A DNA stretch of 64,000 nucleotides from Asparagopsis taxiformis (GCA_030407315.1 JALQPE010001836.1:1-64000), one strand, 5' to 3'; numbered from the stretch's first letter, positions 51,441-63,210 are shown. Notes: generated by a model not told the origin, from the sequence alone. A program made the numbers and translations.

Positions 51441-52213
51441 CCGCGTTTAGTTAGTAAGCGAGCGTACGCGTGGCGATACAATTACGTGTCACGGCGCGCC
51501 TGCGCGAACGCGTGCGATTGCGAGCTTGGCGCCACGTGTAGCGCCTTTTGCGAATTTCCCTTTATTTTCCCTTTTTGGGTTTTTTATGACGAAAGTCTTT
51601 TTCCCAAATATTTCCCTTTTTGTGTGCGAGCGAGCGGCCGCCGGCCGGCCGCGCAAGGACAACCTGTCCTTAGTAGTTAGCTATTAATGGTCGTTCCGCT
51701 TCGCACCTTACCAATAAACAGCCAGCATCTTCGCAGCTACGAGTTAAACGTTTAGCGAATCGCGAGGACCGATTGCGTTGCCCTATAAGAAAAGGAATAT
51801 GTACCCCTGATATGCGTTAGATGAACCAATGATGTACGTGATATCTCTACTGTACGCAAGAGATACTTCACTGATGTCCGAGAGATGAGCGTATGGACAT
51901 CTCCCGTCCATCATTGGTGTATCGCTATGCGGCCATCAGCTGAAGAGCAAATGTTCCTTACCCGTACATCAGAGGAACACCATGCATGTCATAGGTTCAT
52001 CATGCGGCCATCTTTGGTACATCTTTAAGGCTTACTGGGTTGAAACGTTGCGTGCGGGTTGCTCACGATCGCCGACGTTCGCGTGCGCGCTGCGCATAAA
52101 CCGATCGTCGAACCGCGTCGCACCGCGATAGCGCGCGTTGCGTCGCACGCCACTAGGCCAGGGATTTACGACCCCTGTGTGGATCGCGTTGTGCTCGAGT
52201 TTACTCGGTGATC
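51441..52213 (-). other. Spacer between gypsy protease and RT, unit B
   Basis: As 26589-27361; contains the second MITE at 51781-52039. Confidence 0.5.
51781..52039. mobile_element. 259-bp MITE-like element, copy 2, unit B
   Basis: Same as 26929-27187, with TTG on both sides. Confidence 0.85.
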
Positions 52214-53860
52214 TCATCCTGAGATCACGGCTTGCGCCGGCCCGCGAATCCCGTGTTGCGATCGTTCCCTACGCGTTCCGCCGTTGTACCACCCGTTCGC
52301 CAGCGCGACCGGGCGACGCGCGAACGCAAGTTCAACCAGCGCGTTACGGTTCACCTCGCCCTGACACGGCTGCAATTCTAGAACTCCCTTAGCGATCGCC
52401 ACCCCGGCTGGTCCTACAGCTAGCATCTGGTGGATGCGCTTTCGTAAATCCTCGTCGTCGAGGTGCGACAAATCGATTGTCGACTGCCAATTCTTGGCGG
52501 GGTCGTTCCCCTTTTCGTTGACCAACGGGTCTGGCGTTTCGTCGCCCAACCCGTTCGTATTCGTCCGCGTCGTCGCGTCGACTAGCGGTAGGTTCAAAAC
52601 CTTCGCGAAGGCTTCGCCGCCCTCATGCTTGAGTGGGACGATTCCCAACGGGGAGCGTACCGCGTACGCAATCGTTGCGCCTTTCGGCAATTCGCGGTCC
52701 TTCTTCGTGAAGTTCGACACGATAATAGAGAACGTCTCTCTCGGTCCTACGTCGACCACTCCGTTGGCTATGCGTAGCCCATGCTGGAATTGCACCGACG
52801 CTTTCGGTTCGAGGAACACGAGTCCGGTCGCATCCGTCGTCACGTTGACGGTCCGTTGCGACATCGCCGGTACACGCGTGTACTTCGTCAGACGGACCGA
52901 GAACGTTCGGCTCGGCCGATTCGCGGCCGCGTTACGCTCGCGGCGTTTCGGGTGTTCCACGTTTGGGTTCGTCTCTTCCCCCTCCTCGTACGGAGTCGTC
53001 GTATCGCCCTCCGCGATAATGGGTATCGTATCCCCTCGATGGAGTTCGATCGTTTGCGCTCGACAGCGTATGGCATCGACATGCCTCGACATGAACGACG
53101 TGCCCATTATAACGGGGACAGCCAGCGTGTTGGCTACGAAGAATTTTACGCGGAACAGCGAGTTCCCCAACCTGACGCGAAGCAGGATGGCGCCCTCGAT
53201 AGGCAACCGTCGCCCGTTGGCGTCTCCGAGCTTCGGTAGCTCTTCGTCACGTAGACAGCGGTCGACCCAGTCGTAGGGTAGTAAACTTGTTCGTATCAAG
53301 TTGTAGCCGCTGCACGTATCCATCGCGATGGTAATCGCCCTCATCACGTTGAGGTCTAGTCCGATCGTTCCGGATACGATATAATGCTTCGACGCAAGTA
53401 GGCACGTATGCCCGTCGAGGACCAACGGTTCGGTCCTGACCGGCGCGCGGTCTACGTCTTCGCTAGCGATTCGTCGCTTCACCGTATGAGCCCGTATGGC
53501 TTCTTTTGCGTCGACACGCTTCGTATAAGCCGCGTGCTTGGCTTTCTCGCGCTCGGAAGCGTCGTGCTTCCGGGTAGCGCGTCTCGCTCGTCTGCGAGGC
53601 TTCCTCTTCGTGTGAGGTTCGTTTGTCCCGTCGGACTTCGTTTCCTCCCCCACGTCGGGTGTCGTGTGACTCGAGTTGGCCTTCGCGGCCGTGAGCTTTA
53701 CGTAACTCTCGTTCATCGGTGAGCCTGCGGAGGACCAATCATCGACGTCGGTCGTCCCCCTTTCACGTAAGGGTTCAGGCGGTGTGGGTGGCTCGTGACC
53801 TACACCGCCTGGTCGTTTTCCGGCGCGAGGCCGTTCGACACGTCGTCGTCGTGAGCCCAC
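52214..53860 (-). CDS. Gypsy aspartic protease region, unit B
   Basis: 548 codons, D181-T-C-S-G as in unit A. One change seen near the C-terminus (ARRPVALANG for ARRSVALANG). Overlaps gag by 61 bp. Confidence 0.75.
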   Translation of the reverse strand: MGSRRRRVERPRAGKRPGGVGHEPPTPPEPLRERGTTDVDDWSSAGSPMNESYVKLTAAKANSSHTTPDVGEETKSDGTNEPHTKRKPRRRARRATRKHDASEREKAKHAAYTKRVDAKEAIRAHTVKRRIASEDVDRAPVRTEPLVLDGHTCLLASKHYIVSGTIGLDLNVMRAITIAMDTCSGYNLIRTSLLPYDWVDRCLRDEELPKLGDANGRRLPIEGAILLRVRLGNSLFRVKFFVANTLAVPVIMGTSFMSRHVDAIRCRAQTIELHRGDTIPIIAEGDTTTPYEEGEETNPNVEHPKRRERNAAANRPSRTFSVRLTKYTRVPAMSQRTVNVTTDATGLVFLEPKASVQFQHGLRIANGVVDVGPRETFSIIVSNFTKKDRELPKGATIAYAVRSPLGIVPLKHEGGEAFAKVLNLPLVDATTRTNTNGLGDETPDPLVNEKGNDPAKNWQSTIDLSHLDDEDLRKRIHQMLAVGPAGVAIAKGVLELQPCQGEVNRNALVELAFARRPVALANGWYNGGTRRERSQHGIRGPAQAVISG

Positions 53861-55596
53861 GAAGCTCGTTCGTCATCGTGACTCGTTTCCACCTCGATTG
53901 GTGTTTCGTCAGCGGAAGTCGTCACGTAGACTCCGCTGCGGCCATTACGCTGGCCATTTCGTTCGTTCGCCAACGGGCGGAGATCACGTCGGTCATTACG
54001 AAAGTCGCCGCGGCGCCTGTCGAAGGGCCTTCCCCCGTCACGATTGGGGTTTCGGAGTATCGTAGGCGGCGTGCCGTACCTCCGCGGGGTTACGTTCCCT
54101 CGCTCACCAGGTCGTTCCTGGTTTCGTTTAGCCATTCGTTGGCGGAAGTACTCAGCCTGACGTGGGTTGCTCTTCACGTGGAAGAGGTAGTACTTGTACG
54201 CGAAAAAGATCCGTTGATCTGGCGTCAGACGCGGACACGTAAACGTCGAGTGGCCATCTTCGCGGCATGACCAACACGACAGCGTCCAGTAATCATTTGG
54301 GATTACGGAGTGCGCCAATTGCGTCTGCTCGCACGTGAGCTTCGTCACGTCCTCGCATGGACGGTTCAATCGAGCTTCGAGCTCGTCCGGCTTTTCGTTT
54401 GCCGTTTTCGTATCGTTGGGCGGCGGCCCGTTCGTGAAGAGGATCGCCTCCAAGTTCTCGGCAACGTGAGCCGCAGCGAGCGACACGTCGTCATCATCCC
54501 TCGTGGGGATGTTCGGGTTACCATCGTGGTAACTGGGCTCGCTAGCCCGTTCATTACGTAAGTACGCGGACTCATCGTAGTCCGCGAACTTCCTCGACTC
54601 GTGGTCGGAAATAGCCAACGTAGGCTTCACCGGAAACCGCACTTTCGGTTTCGCGGCTGACGCGACAGCTGCCGTACGTGCACGGAAGGTCGTTCCTTCG
54701 GCCGTCGCCAATCGTCTCACAACGGTGAGGTCGTTCCTCTCTCGTTCGGGGAGTGACCGGAGTCGTTCCGTCACGGCTGCCCGCGTCGAGGGCAGTAAAC
54801 CACGTACGTAGTGGTGAACGAGGAGTCGGTCCGTAAACACGTAGTTGCACGCCCGCGTGGCGGTGTCGAGTCTATCAGCGTACTGATTCTCGTCCTCGTT
54901 AGGATCCTGCGTGATCATCGTGACCTTTTCGTAGGCCTCCTGCAGCACGTCGTCTTGCAGGTACCGTTTAATCAACGCGTTGATTACGTGAGGCCACGAG
55001 AACCTCTTCGTCGGATCAGTCGTGATCACACCAGTCGTACACTGGGAATCGTAGAACCGTCGGGCGTCCCCTTCGAGGAAGAAGTGCAGCGCACGTACTG
55101 CCACTCCCTCGCACACTCCGAGTGTGCTGAACCCATCACGTATTTGGGCGAGGAATCCGAGCAACGTAATAGGATTCCGGCCGGAGAACGGCTTTAACGT
55201 AGGGAAAAGTCCCTCCAGCTCACGTTTGAGCTTATGTACGCTTTGACTCTCGTTCACGTAGAGATGTTCACGTACATCGTTAAGTCGGTACATGCGGTAC
55301 GACACCACGTTCGCAAATGCGTCGAGCATTGTCGTGTGCTCTGCCAACGCGTGGCAAACGGGTCCGAGGGCGTTCCCTGGTAAGCGTACCGCGTCGGCAC
55401 GTTCGTTTTCGTGGACTCGCGTGTCCGTCGTGCCGAACGTACCCAGCCACGGAATGTACGTCTCACGTGGCGGGGGAGCTCTCGTATCGAATTGCGCAGC
55501 TCGTGCTGCGTCCGCCGACCGCGCGTGGTCTGGCGTATCGTTAAAACGTAATTGCCTTCGTGGCGTCTCGTTGGGGTTGGCGATGGCTCGTTGCAC
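53800..55596 (-). CDS. gag: Gypsy Gag, main part, unit B
   Basis: 598 codons; capsid-like domain and CCHC knuckle at 441-454 as in unit A. The protein is identical by eye. Confidence 0.88.
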   Translation of the reverse strand: MQRAIANPNETPRRQLRFNDTPDHARSADAARAAQFDTRAPPPRETYIPWLGTFGTTDTRVHENERADAVRLPGNALGPVCHALAEHTTMLDAFANVVSYRMYRLNDVREHLYVNESQSVHKLKRELEGLFPTLKPFSGRNPITLLGFLAQIRDGFSTLGVCEGVAVRALHFFLEGDARRFYDSQCTTGVITTDPTKRFSWPHVINALIKRYLQDDVLQEAYEKVTMITQDPNEDENQYADRLDTATRACNYVFTDRLLVHHYVRGLLPSTRAAVTERLRSLPERERNDLTVVRRLATAEGTTFRARTAAVASAAKPKVRFPVKPTLAISDHESRKFADYDESAYLRNERASEPSYHDGNPNIPTRDDDDVSLAAAHVAENLEAILFTNGPPPNDTKTANEKPDELEARLNRPCEDVTKLTCEQTQLAHSVIPNDYWTLSCWSCREDGHSTFTCPRLTPDQRIFFAYKYYLFHVKSNPRQAEYFRQRMAKRNQERPGERGNVTPRRYGTPPTILRNPNRDGGRPFDRRRGDFRNDRRDLRPLANERNGQRNGRSGVYVTTSADETPIEVETSHDDERASWAHDDDVSNGLAPENDQAV

Positions 55597-56204
55597 TGTC
55601 GCCCCCTTCCGTACGTTGTCGGGGTCGTCGGACCAGGTGTTGATGGGTATCCTCCCGGAACGGCCGGGGAGGATTGCGAGTTATAGGTGCGCGAGCCTTC
55701 TTCGTAATTCGGATCGCTTCCGCTCGGCGGAGCGGAACGTCCGGCGACGATTTCGTTGAATACTACGACAAACGAGTCGAGTCTTCCCTCCACGGCGGAG
55801 AGGCGATTTCGTAAATCTTCGTTTTCCCGTTCGAGGGTCGCTGAGCGTTCACGTAACGCAAGAGCTTCGCGCTCCGAGACTCCGAGTCTCTGCCTTACGG
55901 CTTCGTCGACGGCCGCGTCGCTCGCCCTTTCGATGTGACCTCGAAGGTCTTCGTACACTACACGTAGTGCCGTGGGAGTCACGTTCCCTTCGTTGAGCTG
56001 ACCGCGCGTTGCAGGGTCCATACTCACGGACTCAAACGGGCTTACCGTACGTGGTAGCTGGCCGATCGCCTCGATATCCGGCGGGATAGATCGATCAGTC
56101 GCGAAGATCGCTTCTGCTGACAAGGCCACGTCGGCTTCGGCGTCCGCTGACGTTGGCAACGGTTGCCTGGACGACGCGCTGGAATTCGACACAGCGTAAT
56201 TCAT
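55254..56204 (-). CDS. gag: Gypsy Gag N-terminal frame, unit B
   Basis: Same as 30402-31352. The real part is about 55607-56204 with the coiled coil; the frame change is at the run of five G near 55607. Confidence 0.7.
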   Translation of the reverse strand: MNYAVSNSSASSRQPLPTSADAEADVALSAEAIFATDRSIPPDIEAIGQLPRTVSPFESVSMDPATRGQLNEGNVTPTALRVVYEDLRGHIERASDAAVDEAVRQRLGVSEREALALRERSATLERENEDLRNRLSAVEGRLDSFVVVFNEIVAGRSAPPSGSDPNYEEGSRTYNSQSSPAVPGGYPSTPGPTTPTTYGRGRQCNEPSPTPTRRHEGNYVLTIRQTTRGRRTQHELRNSIRELPRHVRRTFRGWVRSARRTRESTKTNVPTRYAYQGTPSDPFATRWQSTRQCSTHLRTWCRTACTDLTMYVNIST

Positions 56205-56303
56205 AGACCGTCGTCTGTAGCACGTAGCTTTTCGTTAACGTAAAAGAGCTCAACCTCGTTGGTTGTCGTTATGCTCGTAGCAACTTCTAGGTCGAGAGAC
56301 CAG

Positions 56304-56967
56304 TGTGGAACGATAGTTCGTTAGACGTAGTAGCTGGTACGAGCCAGTGGACACGCTGTCCTTACGAAACGAAACGAGCAGTCCACCCGCTGGCGTTTGA
56401 CTGTATTGTTAGAACGGTAGAAGGTAGAGTGGTTAGCGAGTAGACACGAGCGTCACGACGCAACAATCCACGCGAGGATTACGTTAGCAAACGAGGTGGT
56501 ACGTCACCGGAGGCGCTCTCAACCAAGCCCGGAGGCACTACACGCAATCAGCCTTACGTGCGGCGATGGGTAGGGAGTACGCAGCTCGACGGAGACGAAG
56601 CCTCGCTAGGCAAAACATAAACGTAAAACGTAGAAGTCAGTCGTAGACTAGAGCCGTTGCTCGTTCGATGAATTGTCCCCTTTCCCTCCCGGCACGATGC
56701 CAATACCTATATGGCCACGATGGCATCGCTTTACAGTGTAAACACTGCTCGTAACGTCCCCGAATGGGAAAGGACCTTGTGGGTCGCACGTAAGGACCCG
56801 TTGGTCCGTTGGTCGTTGCCAGTACGTTCGTTGCACACGTGTGTCGGTTGCGCGCGCGCATGCGCCAGCAATGTTCGTGCATTGCTGTCGCCGGTCGTGT
56901 CCGCCGAAATTCGAATTTCGCGGAAAACGTAAATATTTGCAATTTCGGAATTGCCACGTATACTACA
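56304..56967 (-). repeat. Gypsy 5' LTR, unit B
   Basis: 664 bp, matches 31452-32115; GTATG follows at 56968-56972. Confidence 0.93.
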
Positions 56968-58214
56968 GTATGGATCTCCCGCCATGGCGCACCAGTCACT
57001 GTCAGTGGAGATCAAGAATTCAACCGCGAGGCGTTTAAAAAGCTACTGAAATATCACAATATCAGTTTTGAAGCGCGTCCAGCTCGACGGCACAATAAGT
57101 TAGGCTCTGTTGAACGTAAGAATGCTATCGTAATATTGATCTTACAACGCCTTGAGTTGCAATGCCACGATATCACTATGGCATCTCTGGATGCGCGTGC
57201 CTCATTTCTTAGTAATCTACTATCAGGCTCGAAACTTGCCAGTTCTTTCGAGCAAGTACGTGGATACTCCCCTGGGTTGTGTGGTTTACGACACAATGTC
57301 ATACCTCATGACTTGATCACTGCCCACCAAGAACAAATTGCTAATTGAGCAATACACTGCATGCTATCTACAAAATCGCCAAAACTACTAACTGCCGACG
57401 CATTGCCCAGCGGTAAACCATCTGGGCATTTCTGCAGGGTAGAACTTGGGAACCACTAGTCGTTTCCAGCGCTACTCCACATTACATCGTCGCAAAACGG
57501 AATGGCAAAGGCAAGTCGCTGAATATAGCATAAGAAGATGTGTGATTGGCTCCCCGCACTAAGCTCAACAATTCTATACTCTCTTTTGAGCTTGGTAATA
57601 CCAACCTAACATCAACAGACGCTATCGAGGATTTGGGGGGTGGTGTAGTCATCCACGGACTGGACAACTCAAATCCTGGCAGCGCTGACATCATAGACAC
57701 TGAACTGCCAAGTGCTGACAACAATAATGCAGTCGCAGCTTTAATGGTGCAACATCAAAATGCAGAATGCACTGCAAAAGATATCGGTCAGGTATCATCA
57801 CAGAATGAACCAGCTCATGGCACTTGTATGCAATCAAATGAACAACATATTCTACAAGTTATCTTGGAAACTATAGGCCCAAACCAAGTGTCTGGCTCCA
57901 AACTTAGATTCGCTCCTGACTAGATCATCAGCAACTAATTTGCGAGAGAGTTAGATAACTGGAAAGATGTGTACACGGAGATACATGAACATGCTGTCCC
58001 GAAACATGCGAATATAGTGCGCTCTCACACTGTTGTCAAAGTGAAAACTGATGAATCGGGCAAGCTATCTCTCAAATATCGTATTGTGGCTCATGGAAAC
58101 GAGGATCGAGAGAAAGATTCGATCCGAAAGGACTCTGCAGCAGCCCAATTTGTTTTCATACGCCCCTACCTGAAAGGGTTCGAACATCGAATTTTACTGG
58201 TGAATCAAGTCTGA
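56968..58214 (+). pseudogene. pol: C2 Pol part 2: integrase end to RT start, unit B
   Basis: As 32116-33403 without the 41-bp insertion. At 57485-57521 the linker reads through in one frame here. Stops remain at 57346 and 57921. The RT start (ANIVRSHTVVKVKTDESGK) is at about 58014-58156. Confidence 0.82.
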
Positions 58215-58227
58215 AGCATGGTCAACC

Positions 58228-59478
58228 CTACATACTATCATATCCAGCCAAATCATCAAACTCCACCGCCAGCCTCCTCCTTACCCTGTCCCTATAGAGC
58301 TCATGGGAGCGGGCCCTCTTACGAGAGATGTTGTCTCTAGTATTGACAAAATAGTTCTGTAGCGACTTATAGAAGGACTGGTCACTGTCACGAAGCGGAT
58401 TGAACTTGACGTGGATGTTTGTCAGTGCCACACAAGTACGGAAACCCAGATCGTACGTGTCTTCGTTCCACTTGTACTCGTTGGACATGACAGTCCATAA
58501 GCTTGACAGGCGACCAAAATAGTTCTCCACAATAATTCTGTCACTTGACAGCTCCTCATTGAAAACCTTCTCGTCAGCAGTCAGAGTCCCACTAATTGGC
58601 TTCTTAACTGGATGAATCATCCTGATGTGTCTTGTTCCACCCTGATATCCCTTGTCACCGAGTATGCCCCATTGATTAGGGTAGATGTCATTGAATTCTC
58701 CATCATCATCAAGTTCAGCCATGTCACTGCCTATGGCCACGGAACTCTCGTGAAAATCCAGGTTATCATAGAAGATGTCAATATCCGAAATAGATCCAGG
58801 GCGATGCTTGCTGCAGCCAATTGCGTATCCACGTGGAATGACGGACACCTCGGTTTTGTATCCGTACAGCTTGTGCTTACCACTAAAATATAACTTGCCC
58901 TCACGCATATTCCCAGACGGACGATGAGTCTGCTGAAAAGTGACATATGTCGCATATCGACAAAAATCGAATGTCGAGAAAACCTGGCCTTCCAGCATCT
59001 CCTTCTTCATAGTGTACTTGGAGTTCATTCTTGTCACTGCGAATTTGTACAGCTCCGGCCCAATTATTTCCAGGTATCCCATGATCAGCTTCTGGAAGGT
59101 TGGCCCTTTCATATCAAACATCAAACCAGACATCTGCCACGTCGAAGGATGCTTGAGCACAGTGAGTGTCATGAAAAGAACATCCTTGGGCTGATGCTTT
59201 GACTTACGACCTCTCCCGACGTTCCACGTGGACTGAACATGGGCGTTCACTCGTGTCCAAATATAGTCAAATTCAGACTCCGTGAAATTTGTCATCGTTT
59301 TGAGGGTATCGGGCCCTCCCTTTGACACGTAGCAGTCCAGAAGCGGACATGCTGACACTTCATCATCGGACGAGTCATCACGGGGAACACTCGACTGAAT
59401 GCGGTTACGGTGGGTCTCAGCGGCCTCACTGAGCATGATAAGGGCCCTATTGACGTTGGGGGTAGGGTTGGTAGACAT
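58228..59478 (-). CDS. DDE_Tnp_4-like transposase, unit B
   Basis: 416 codons, identical by eye to 33417-34667, including Y178 at the expected first catalytic Asp. A TATAAAAG lies upstream at 59559-59566. Confidence 0.85.
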   Translation of the reverse strand: MSTNPTPNVNRALIMLSEAAETHRNRIQSSVPRDDSSDDEVSACPLLDCYVSKGGPDTLKTMTNFTESEFDYIWTRVNAHVQSTWNVGRGRKSKHQPKDVLFMTLTVLKHPSTWQMSGLMFDMKGPTFQKLIMGYLEIIGPELYKFAVTRMNSKYTMKKEMLEGQVFSTFDFCRYATYVTFQQTHRPSGNMREGKLYFSGKHKLYGYKTEVSVIPRGYAIGCSKHRPGSISDIDIFYDNLDFHESSVAIGSDMAELDDDGEFNDIYPNQWGILGDKGYQGGTRHIRMIHPVKKPISGTLTADEKVFNEELSSDRIIVENYFGRLSSLWTVMSNEYKWNEDTYDLGFRTCVALTNIHVKFNPLRDSDQSFYKSLQNYFVNTRDNISRKRARSHELYRDRVRRRLAVEFDDLAGYDSM

Positions 59479-60658
59479 GTTGTTGAGCTGTGAGTGGATT
59501 AGTGGCCTGTAGAGGTATGTGGATGGTGAGAGTTGGTCTGGACTGGGGTAAGTTGCTACTTTTATACTCTATTGGATTGCAACTACTAAGAAGAAAGCCT
59601 GTGTTTGGAGTAGTCGTGGTCATCTAGTTTCACGCTTCGCAATTAGGAAATATATCGATCTTTGATCAAATGGTCGATCTGTGATGATTCAATCTGCAAT
59701 TATTCAAGTGTTATGTTTTAGATCAATTTTATAGGATTTTTTGAAATGAACATATAATATAGTCGCTTTCTAAATATTTACTTTAAAAGCCATTATTTGA
59801 TCAAGAGGTCTAATGTGAGCCAAAAGGGGAGAAAAGAGAAATGAAGACGCCAAGTAAGGTAGCGATAGCCGAGCACACCTTGCGCGGGAGCGGAGCCTTA
59901 GATGGATGTAAACTCGGTCGGTCAAAGACTTGTCTTGGAAAAGGGGGGACCACAGTCCACTTCCAGTCACCGATCCGGTACCTCGGAACGGGGAGAGCGG
60001 AGCTCGGTGGTTATTAGTCCGTAGGCCACGGGGGTCTTCGGAAGGCCACAGCCGATGAGCCAGTATCGCTACAATGTGACAGGCTTGCGCAGGAGTGGGT
60101 GGTCGTAGGCCAAAGTCCGGTAGGGGTGGAAAGAAACGATACGAAATATCGAAACGAAATTAAGAAACGAAACAAACGGAAGAAAGGAACGAAAAGAAGG
60201 GTAATAGGAACTTCCGCGGTCACCGCACTGATGAACCAACGGTTGTTATCGGGGTCCGGAAGCGCGCCAAGCGTAATTAGCCACAGTCACAGATAAAGTT
60301 CAATCTGCAGAGAAGGTGGGTACCACTCTAGCAGCCAACTTCCGGTGGTTTACAATCCCAAGGGTCGAAAAATACCCTGGGTATAAATATGGCTGCTGGA
60401 GTCTTCGCCGGCCGACGAAGACTCCAAAAGAAATCCTAGAATACAAATAAATAGCTAAACTAAAATAAATTACAATTTTTTGAATAGATAATTTGCTGAG
60501 GACAGACTGTCAGTGAGATCCTGCCGAATAGGTCTGGACCAAATCCAAAGTGCCACACGTGTAAGGCGTGTTGCACTACAATTCTGGTACGACCTTGCAG
60601 TCATGCCTTCCTCAACTACCCACGTAAGGCCTTCCTGGACGTCTGGCCCCACCTCATT
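59479..60658. other. Unassigned spacer after the transposase, unit B
   Basis: As 34668-35847, with the same TATAAATA and hairpin (60398-60425). Confidence 0.45.
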
Positions 60659-61182
60659 CATGTAGGACCATCCGGAATGGCGGTCGCTAAGGGAGTTCTA
60701 GAATCGCTTGCGGTGTCAGGGCGTGGTGAACCGGATCGCGCAGTTGAAGTTGCGTTTCGCACGTCGCTCGGTCGCGGTGGCGATCTGGTGGTACAACGTC
60801 GGAACGCGTAGGGATCGATCACAACACGGGATTCGCGCGCCGACGCAAGCCGTGATCTCAGGGTGAGATCACCGAGTAATCTCAATCTCAGCACGATCCA
60901 CGCAGGGGTCGTAAATCCCTGGCCTAGTGGTATGTGACGCAACGCGCAGTATCGCGGCGCGACGCAGTTCGACGGTCGGTAAACGCGGCGCGCGCGCACG
61001 TACGTCGGCGATCGTGAGCAATCCGCATGCAACTTCGTAACGCAATCGGTCCTCGCGACGCGCTCAACGCTTAACTCGTAGCTGCGAAAGTGCTGACTGT
61101 TTATTGGTAGGGTGCGAAGCAGTGCGACCACTTATAGCTAATTACTTGGGACAGACTGTCCTGTCCTTGTGCGGCCGGCCGG
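60659..61182 (+). mobile_element. Gypsy fragment in inverted orientation, unit B
   Basis: As 35848-36371. Confidence 0.8.
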
Positions 61183-61546
61183 CATCTTACTACAGGACCT
61201 GCGCCACCACAACAAGACACCCACACCTACATTCATAGATAACGCTGGCGCCATCACCACAGCAAACACAGAATTCACCCCCCACCCCTTCCCCCCTAAA
61301 TCGAAACATATCGATGTCAAATACCATTATCTCAAAGAAGAAATCCAGCGCCAACATATCACACTACACCATACTCCATCCCACACCAACGCTGCCGACA
61401 TCATGACCAAAGCACTCAAACCCGCTCAGTTCACAGGAAAAACTACCTCTCCTGCGACTCACATAGCCCACGGCGCGCGGCGACTGTCGGATGATCAATC
61501 CGTTATTTCCACGCCGTGTCCACAGCGAGCCTGCGTTGTCGGATGA
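61183..61546 (+). pseudogene. Copia RNase H C-terminal fragment, unit B
   Basis: As 36372-36735; same open frame and same 5' junction to gypsy sequence. Confidence 0.85.
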
Positions 61547-61609
61547 TCATACCACTAGCTGTAAGCACTAACTCAATAAAGTTATCCATTATCGTCTGCT
61601 TAGACAACA
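61485..61609 (+). repeat. LTR-like end at the unit B/C junction
   Basis: As 36674-36798, again ending exactly at the next unit (gacaaca then gcgcgccatgg). Confidence 0.55.
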
Positions 61610-61908
61610 GCGCGCCATGGTGCTGCTGGGCCAAATTCGTTTACAGCTGAAATTAAATAGGAATCTAAAATAATTAAATCACCCCAAAAGTAATTAGGCC
61701 CATACAGTTATATCACAACAAGGCCGTTGCGATAAAAGCCAATGATCTATACAGACTCGGCGTCAAGTCTGCTGCAAGAAAGCTTATGGTACTCAGGTTA
61801 TCCTTCTCGACCCGTCCTCTCCGCGCCGTCACAGCCGCATCGCGCACATCTGCGTCCAAAGCGCGATGAGCGTTCTTCAGTCAGCATTGAGATGTGAAGC
61901 TGATCGCC

Positions 61909-63210
61909 TCAATAGCTTTGGCGTACACTGCTGCACACCAGAGTATCCTTGTCAAAGTCATCTACAACTTGATCACTATGTTGTACCAGAAACCCAACAT
62001 GCCCTTTCCTATCACGTATTACCCGACACAGCGGCAGAGAGTCTACTTGCTCCGTAATATCACACGGTTCCTCGAGCGGGTTGGACGTGCAGTCACGGTC
62101 GAATACTTCCTTCACAACATGATGAGAACTGTCGACTATATTCCCATATCTTGAAATGAACGCGCTGACAGCTACATTGATAATGACGATCAAGACCAGG
62201 AATATCGACAGCGGAACAAGATTCACTAGCGGTCTGTTCACAACGACATCTATTGGACATTCCAATGTAACGTCGTCACCTAAATCCGAGGGGGTTCTCC
62301 TCTGGGGCTCTGGGACTTTTTCCATGACGATAGACGACAGGAGAAATGAGTTCAGGTTATTGACAGTTTCACTCAGGACCAAATCACAGGCACTCAATGA
62401 GACGCCAGATACATCCTGAGACACTTCCACGTCACAGTTCACCCCCATCATAACTAGACCCTGCAAAAGCGTATTGATAACCTGCTCTGGTGTTATCAAA
62501 TCGGGTATCACAGAGACCAGAGGGAAGCCATCCACCCGGGTCCAGTCTAATGTAATCCTGGAATTCTCTCTCGTGTCGCCAATGGTCAAGGACCATCCAA
62601 GGCTATTAATATCGGTGCTGGTTACGATAAAGGTTTGAGATGATCCCGCACTCACCTCGCGAGATTTTGAGGTACAATATTTGAACCTCGACGTAACAAT
62701 CCCAAGCCGACTCACCATTGGTATTTCCACGCAGGGTGGCAACGGCTCTCTACTGATCCGAGCCTGCGATACATTCAGTATCGGTCGGAAGTCACCGTTC
62801 TCACATCCAGATAACACGTTCTCCGTTGGAATGGTAATCGCAATCGACGCAATCGATGCCACGAACAGGAATAGCCGAGCTAATAGAGGAACGATCAAGA
62901 ACTTGAATTTCGCTTTCTGTTTGTTTCTTTTCCAGTGTTTTTCATGGAAGCTGTAGTCGCCAAACCACCATTTGAAGAGGCGAAGCGGGTCGTCACTGTT
63001 TAAGAAAACCACGAAGCGACGGCAAGCACTGAAGGAGAAGCTTTCGCGAGGTGAGATTTGGACGATTTTGGAGATTATTGATGCTATGTTGTGAATAATC
63101 ACGGAAACAAGCAGAGAAGACACGATGACGTTGAGCGCCTCACTTTCAAACTGCAAAGTGTTGAATGAGAAGTCAGGGGTGACGTCTAGACTGGTTGCTA
63201 TGAAATCCAT
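61909..63210 (-). CDS. Six-Cys three-TM membrane protein, gene 4 unit C (subtype B)
   Basis: 433 codons, intact. Differs from unit B by I42 for T and V50 for I in and after TM1; it shares I106 and T126 with unit B. At the DNA level some sites match unit A instead (for example the attgg/attattg variants near 62718 and 63075), so the copy is mosaic. Six cysteines and all motifs are kept. Confidence 0.87.
   Translation of the reverse strand: MDFIATSLDVTPDFSFNTLQFESEALNVIVSSLLVSVIIHNIASIISKIVQISPRESFSFSACRRFVVFLNSDDPLRLFKWWFGDYSFHEKHWKRNKQKAKFKFLIVPLLARLFLFVASIASIAITIPTENVLSGCENGDFRPILNVSQARISREPLPPCVEIPMVSRLGIVTSRFKYCTSKSREVSAGSSQTFIVTSTDINSLGWSLTIGDTRENSRITLDWTRVDGFPLVSVIPDLITPEQVINTLLQGLVMMGVNCDVEVSQDVSGVSLSACDLVLSETVNNLNSFLLSSIVMEKVPEPQRRTPSDLGDDVTLECPIDVVVNRPLVNLVPLSIFLVLIVIINVAVSAFISRYGNIVDSSHHVVKEVFDRDCTSNPLEEPCDITEQVDSLPLCRVIRDRKGHVGFLVQHSDQVVDDFDKDTLVCSSVRQSY

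Larger units (their letters stand above)
43480..56967 (-). mobile_element. Ty3/gypsy chromovirus nested in C2, unit B
   Basis: 13488 bp with the same GTATG flanks (43475-43479, 56968-56972), the same MITEs, integrase insertion and frameshifts as unit A. The differences are a one-unit loss of the RS repeat, a 13-bp loss, an extra 10-bp repeat and scattered substitutions. It is a copy by duplication, not a second insertion. Confidence 0.93.
40831..58214 (+). mobile_element. C2: decayed Ty1/copia element split by gypsy, unit B
   Basis: Same parts and same breaks as in unit A: left part 40831-43479, gypsy 43480-56967, right part 56968-58214. It lacks the 41-bp palindromic insertion of unit A. 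Confidence 0.85.
36799..61609. repeat. Tandem segmental duplication, unit B
   Basis: 24811 bp, complete. Nearly identical to unit A apart from the missing Copia-1 and a few small indels and substitutions. It has the same gene and transposon order, and the distance to unit C is also exactly 24811 bp in all compared anchors. Confidence 0.93.

Noticed and set aside
57485..57521. A 41-bp deletion in unit B at the hairpins
   Set aside because: The unit B sequence reads as uninterrupted copia pol, so the short form is ancestral and unit A gained the insertion.
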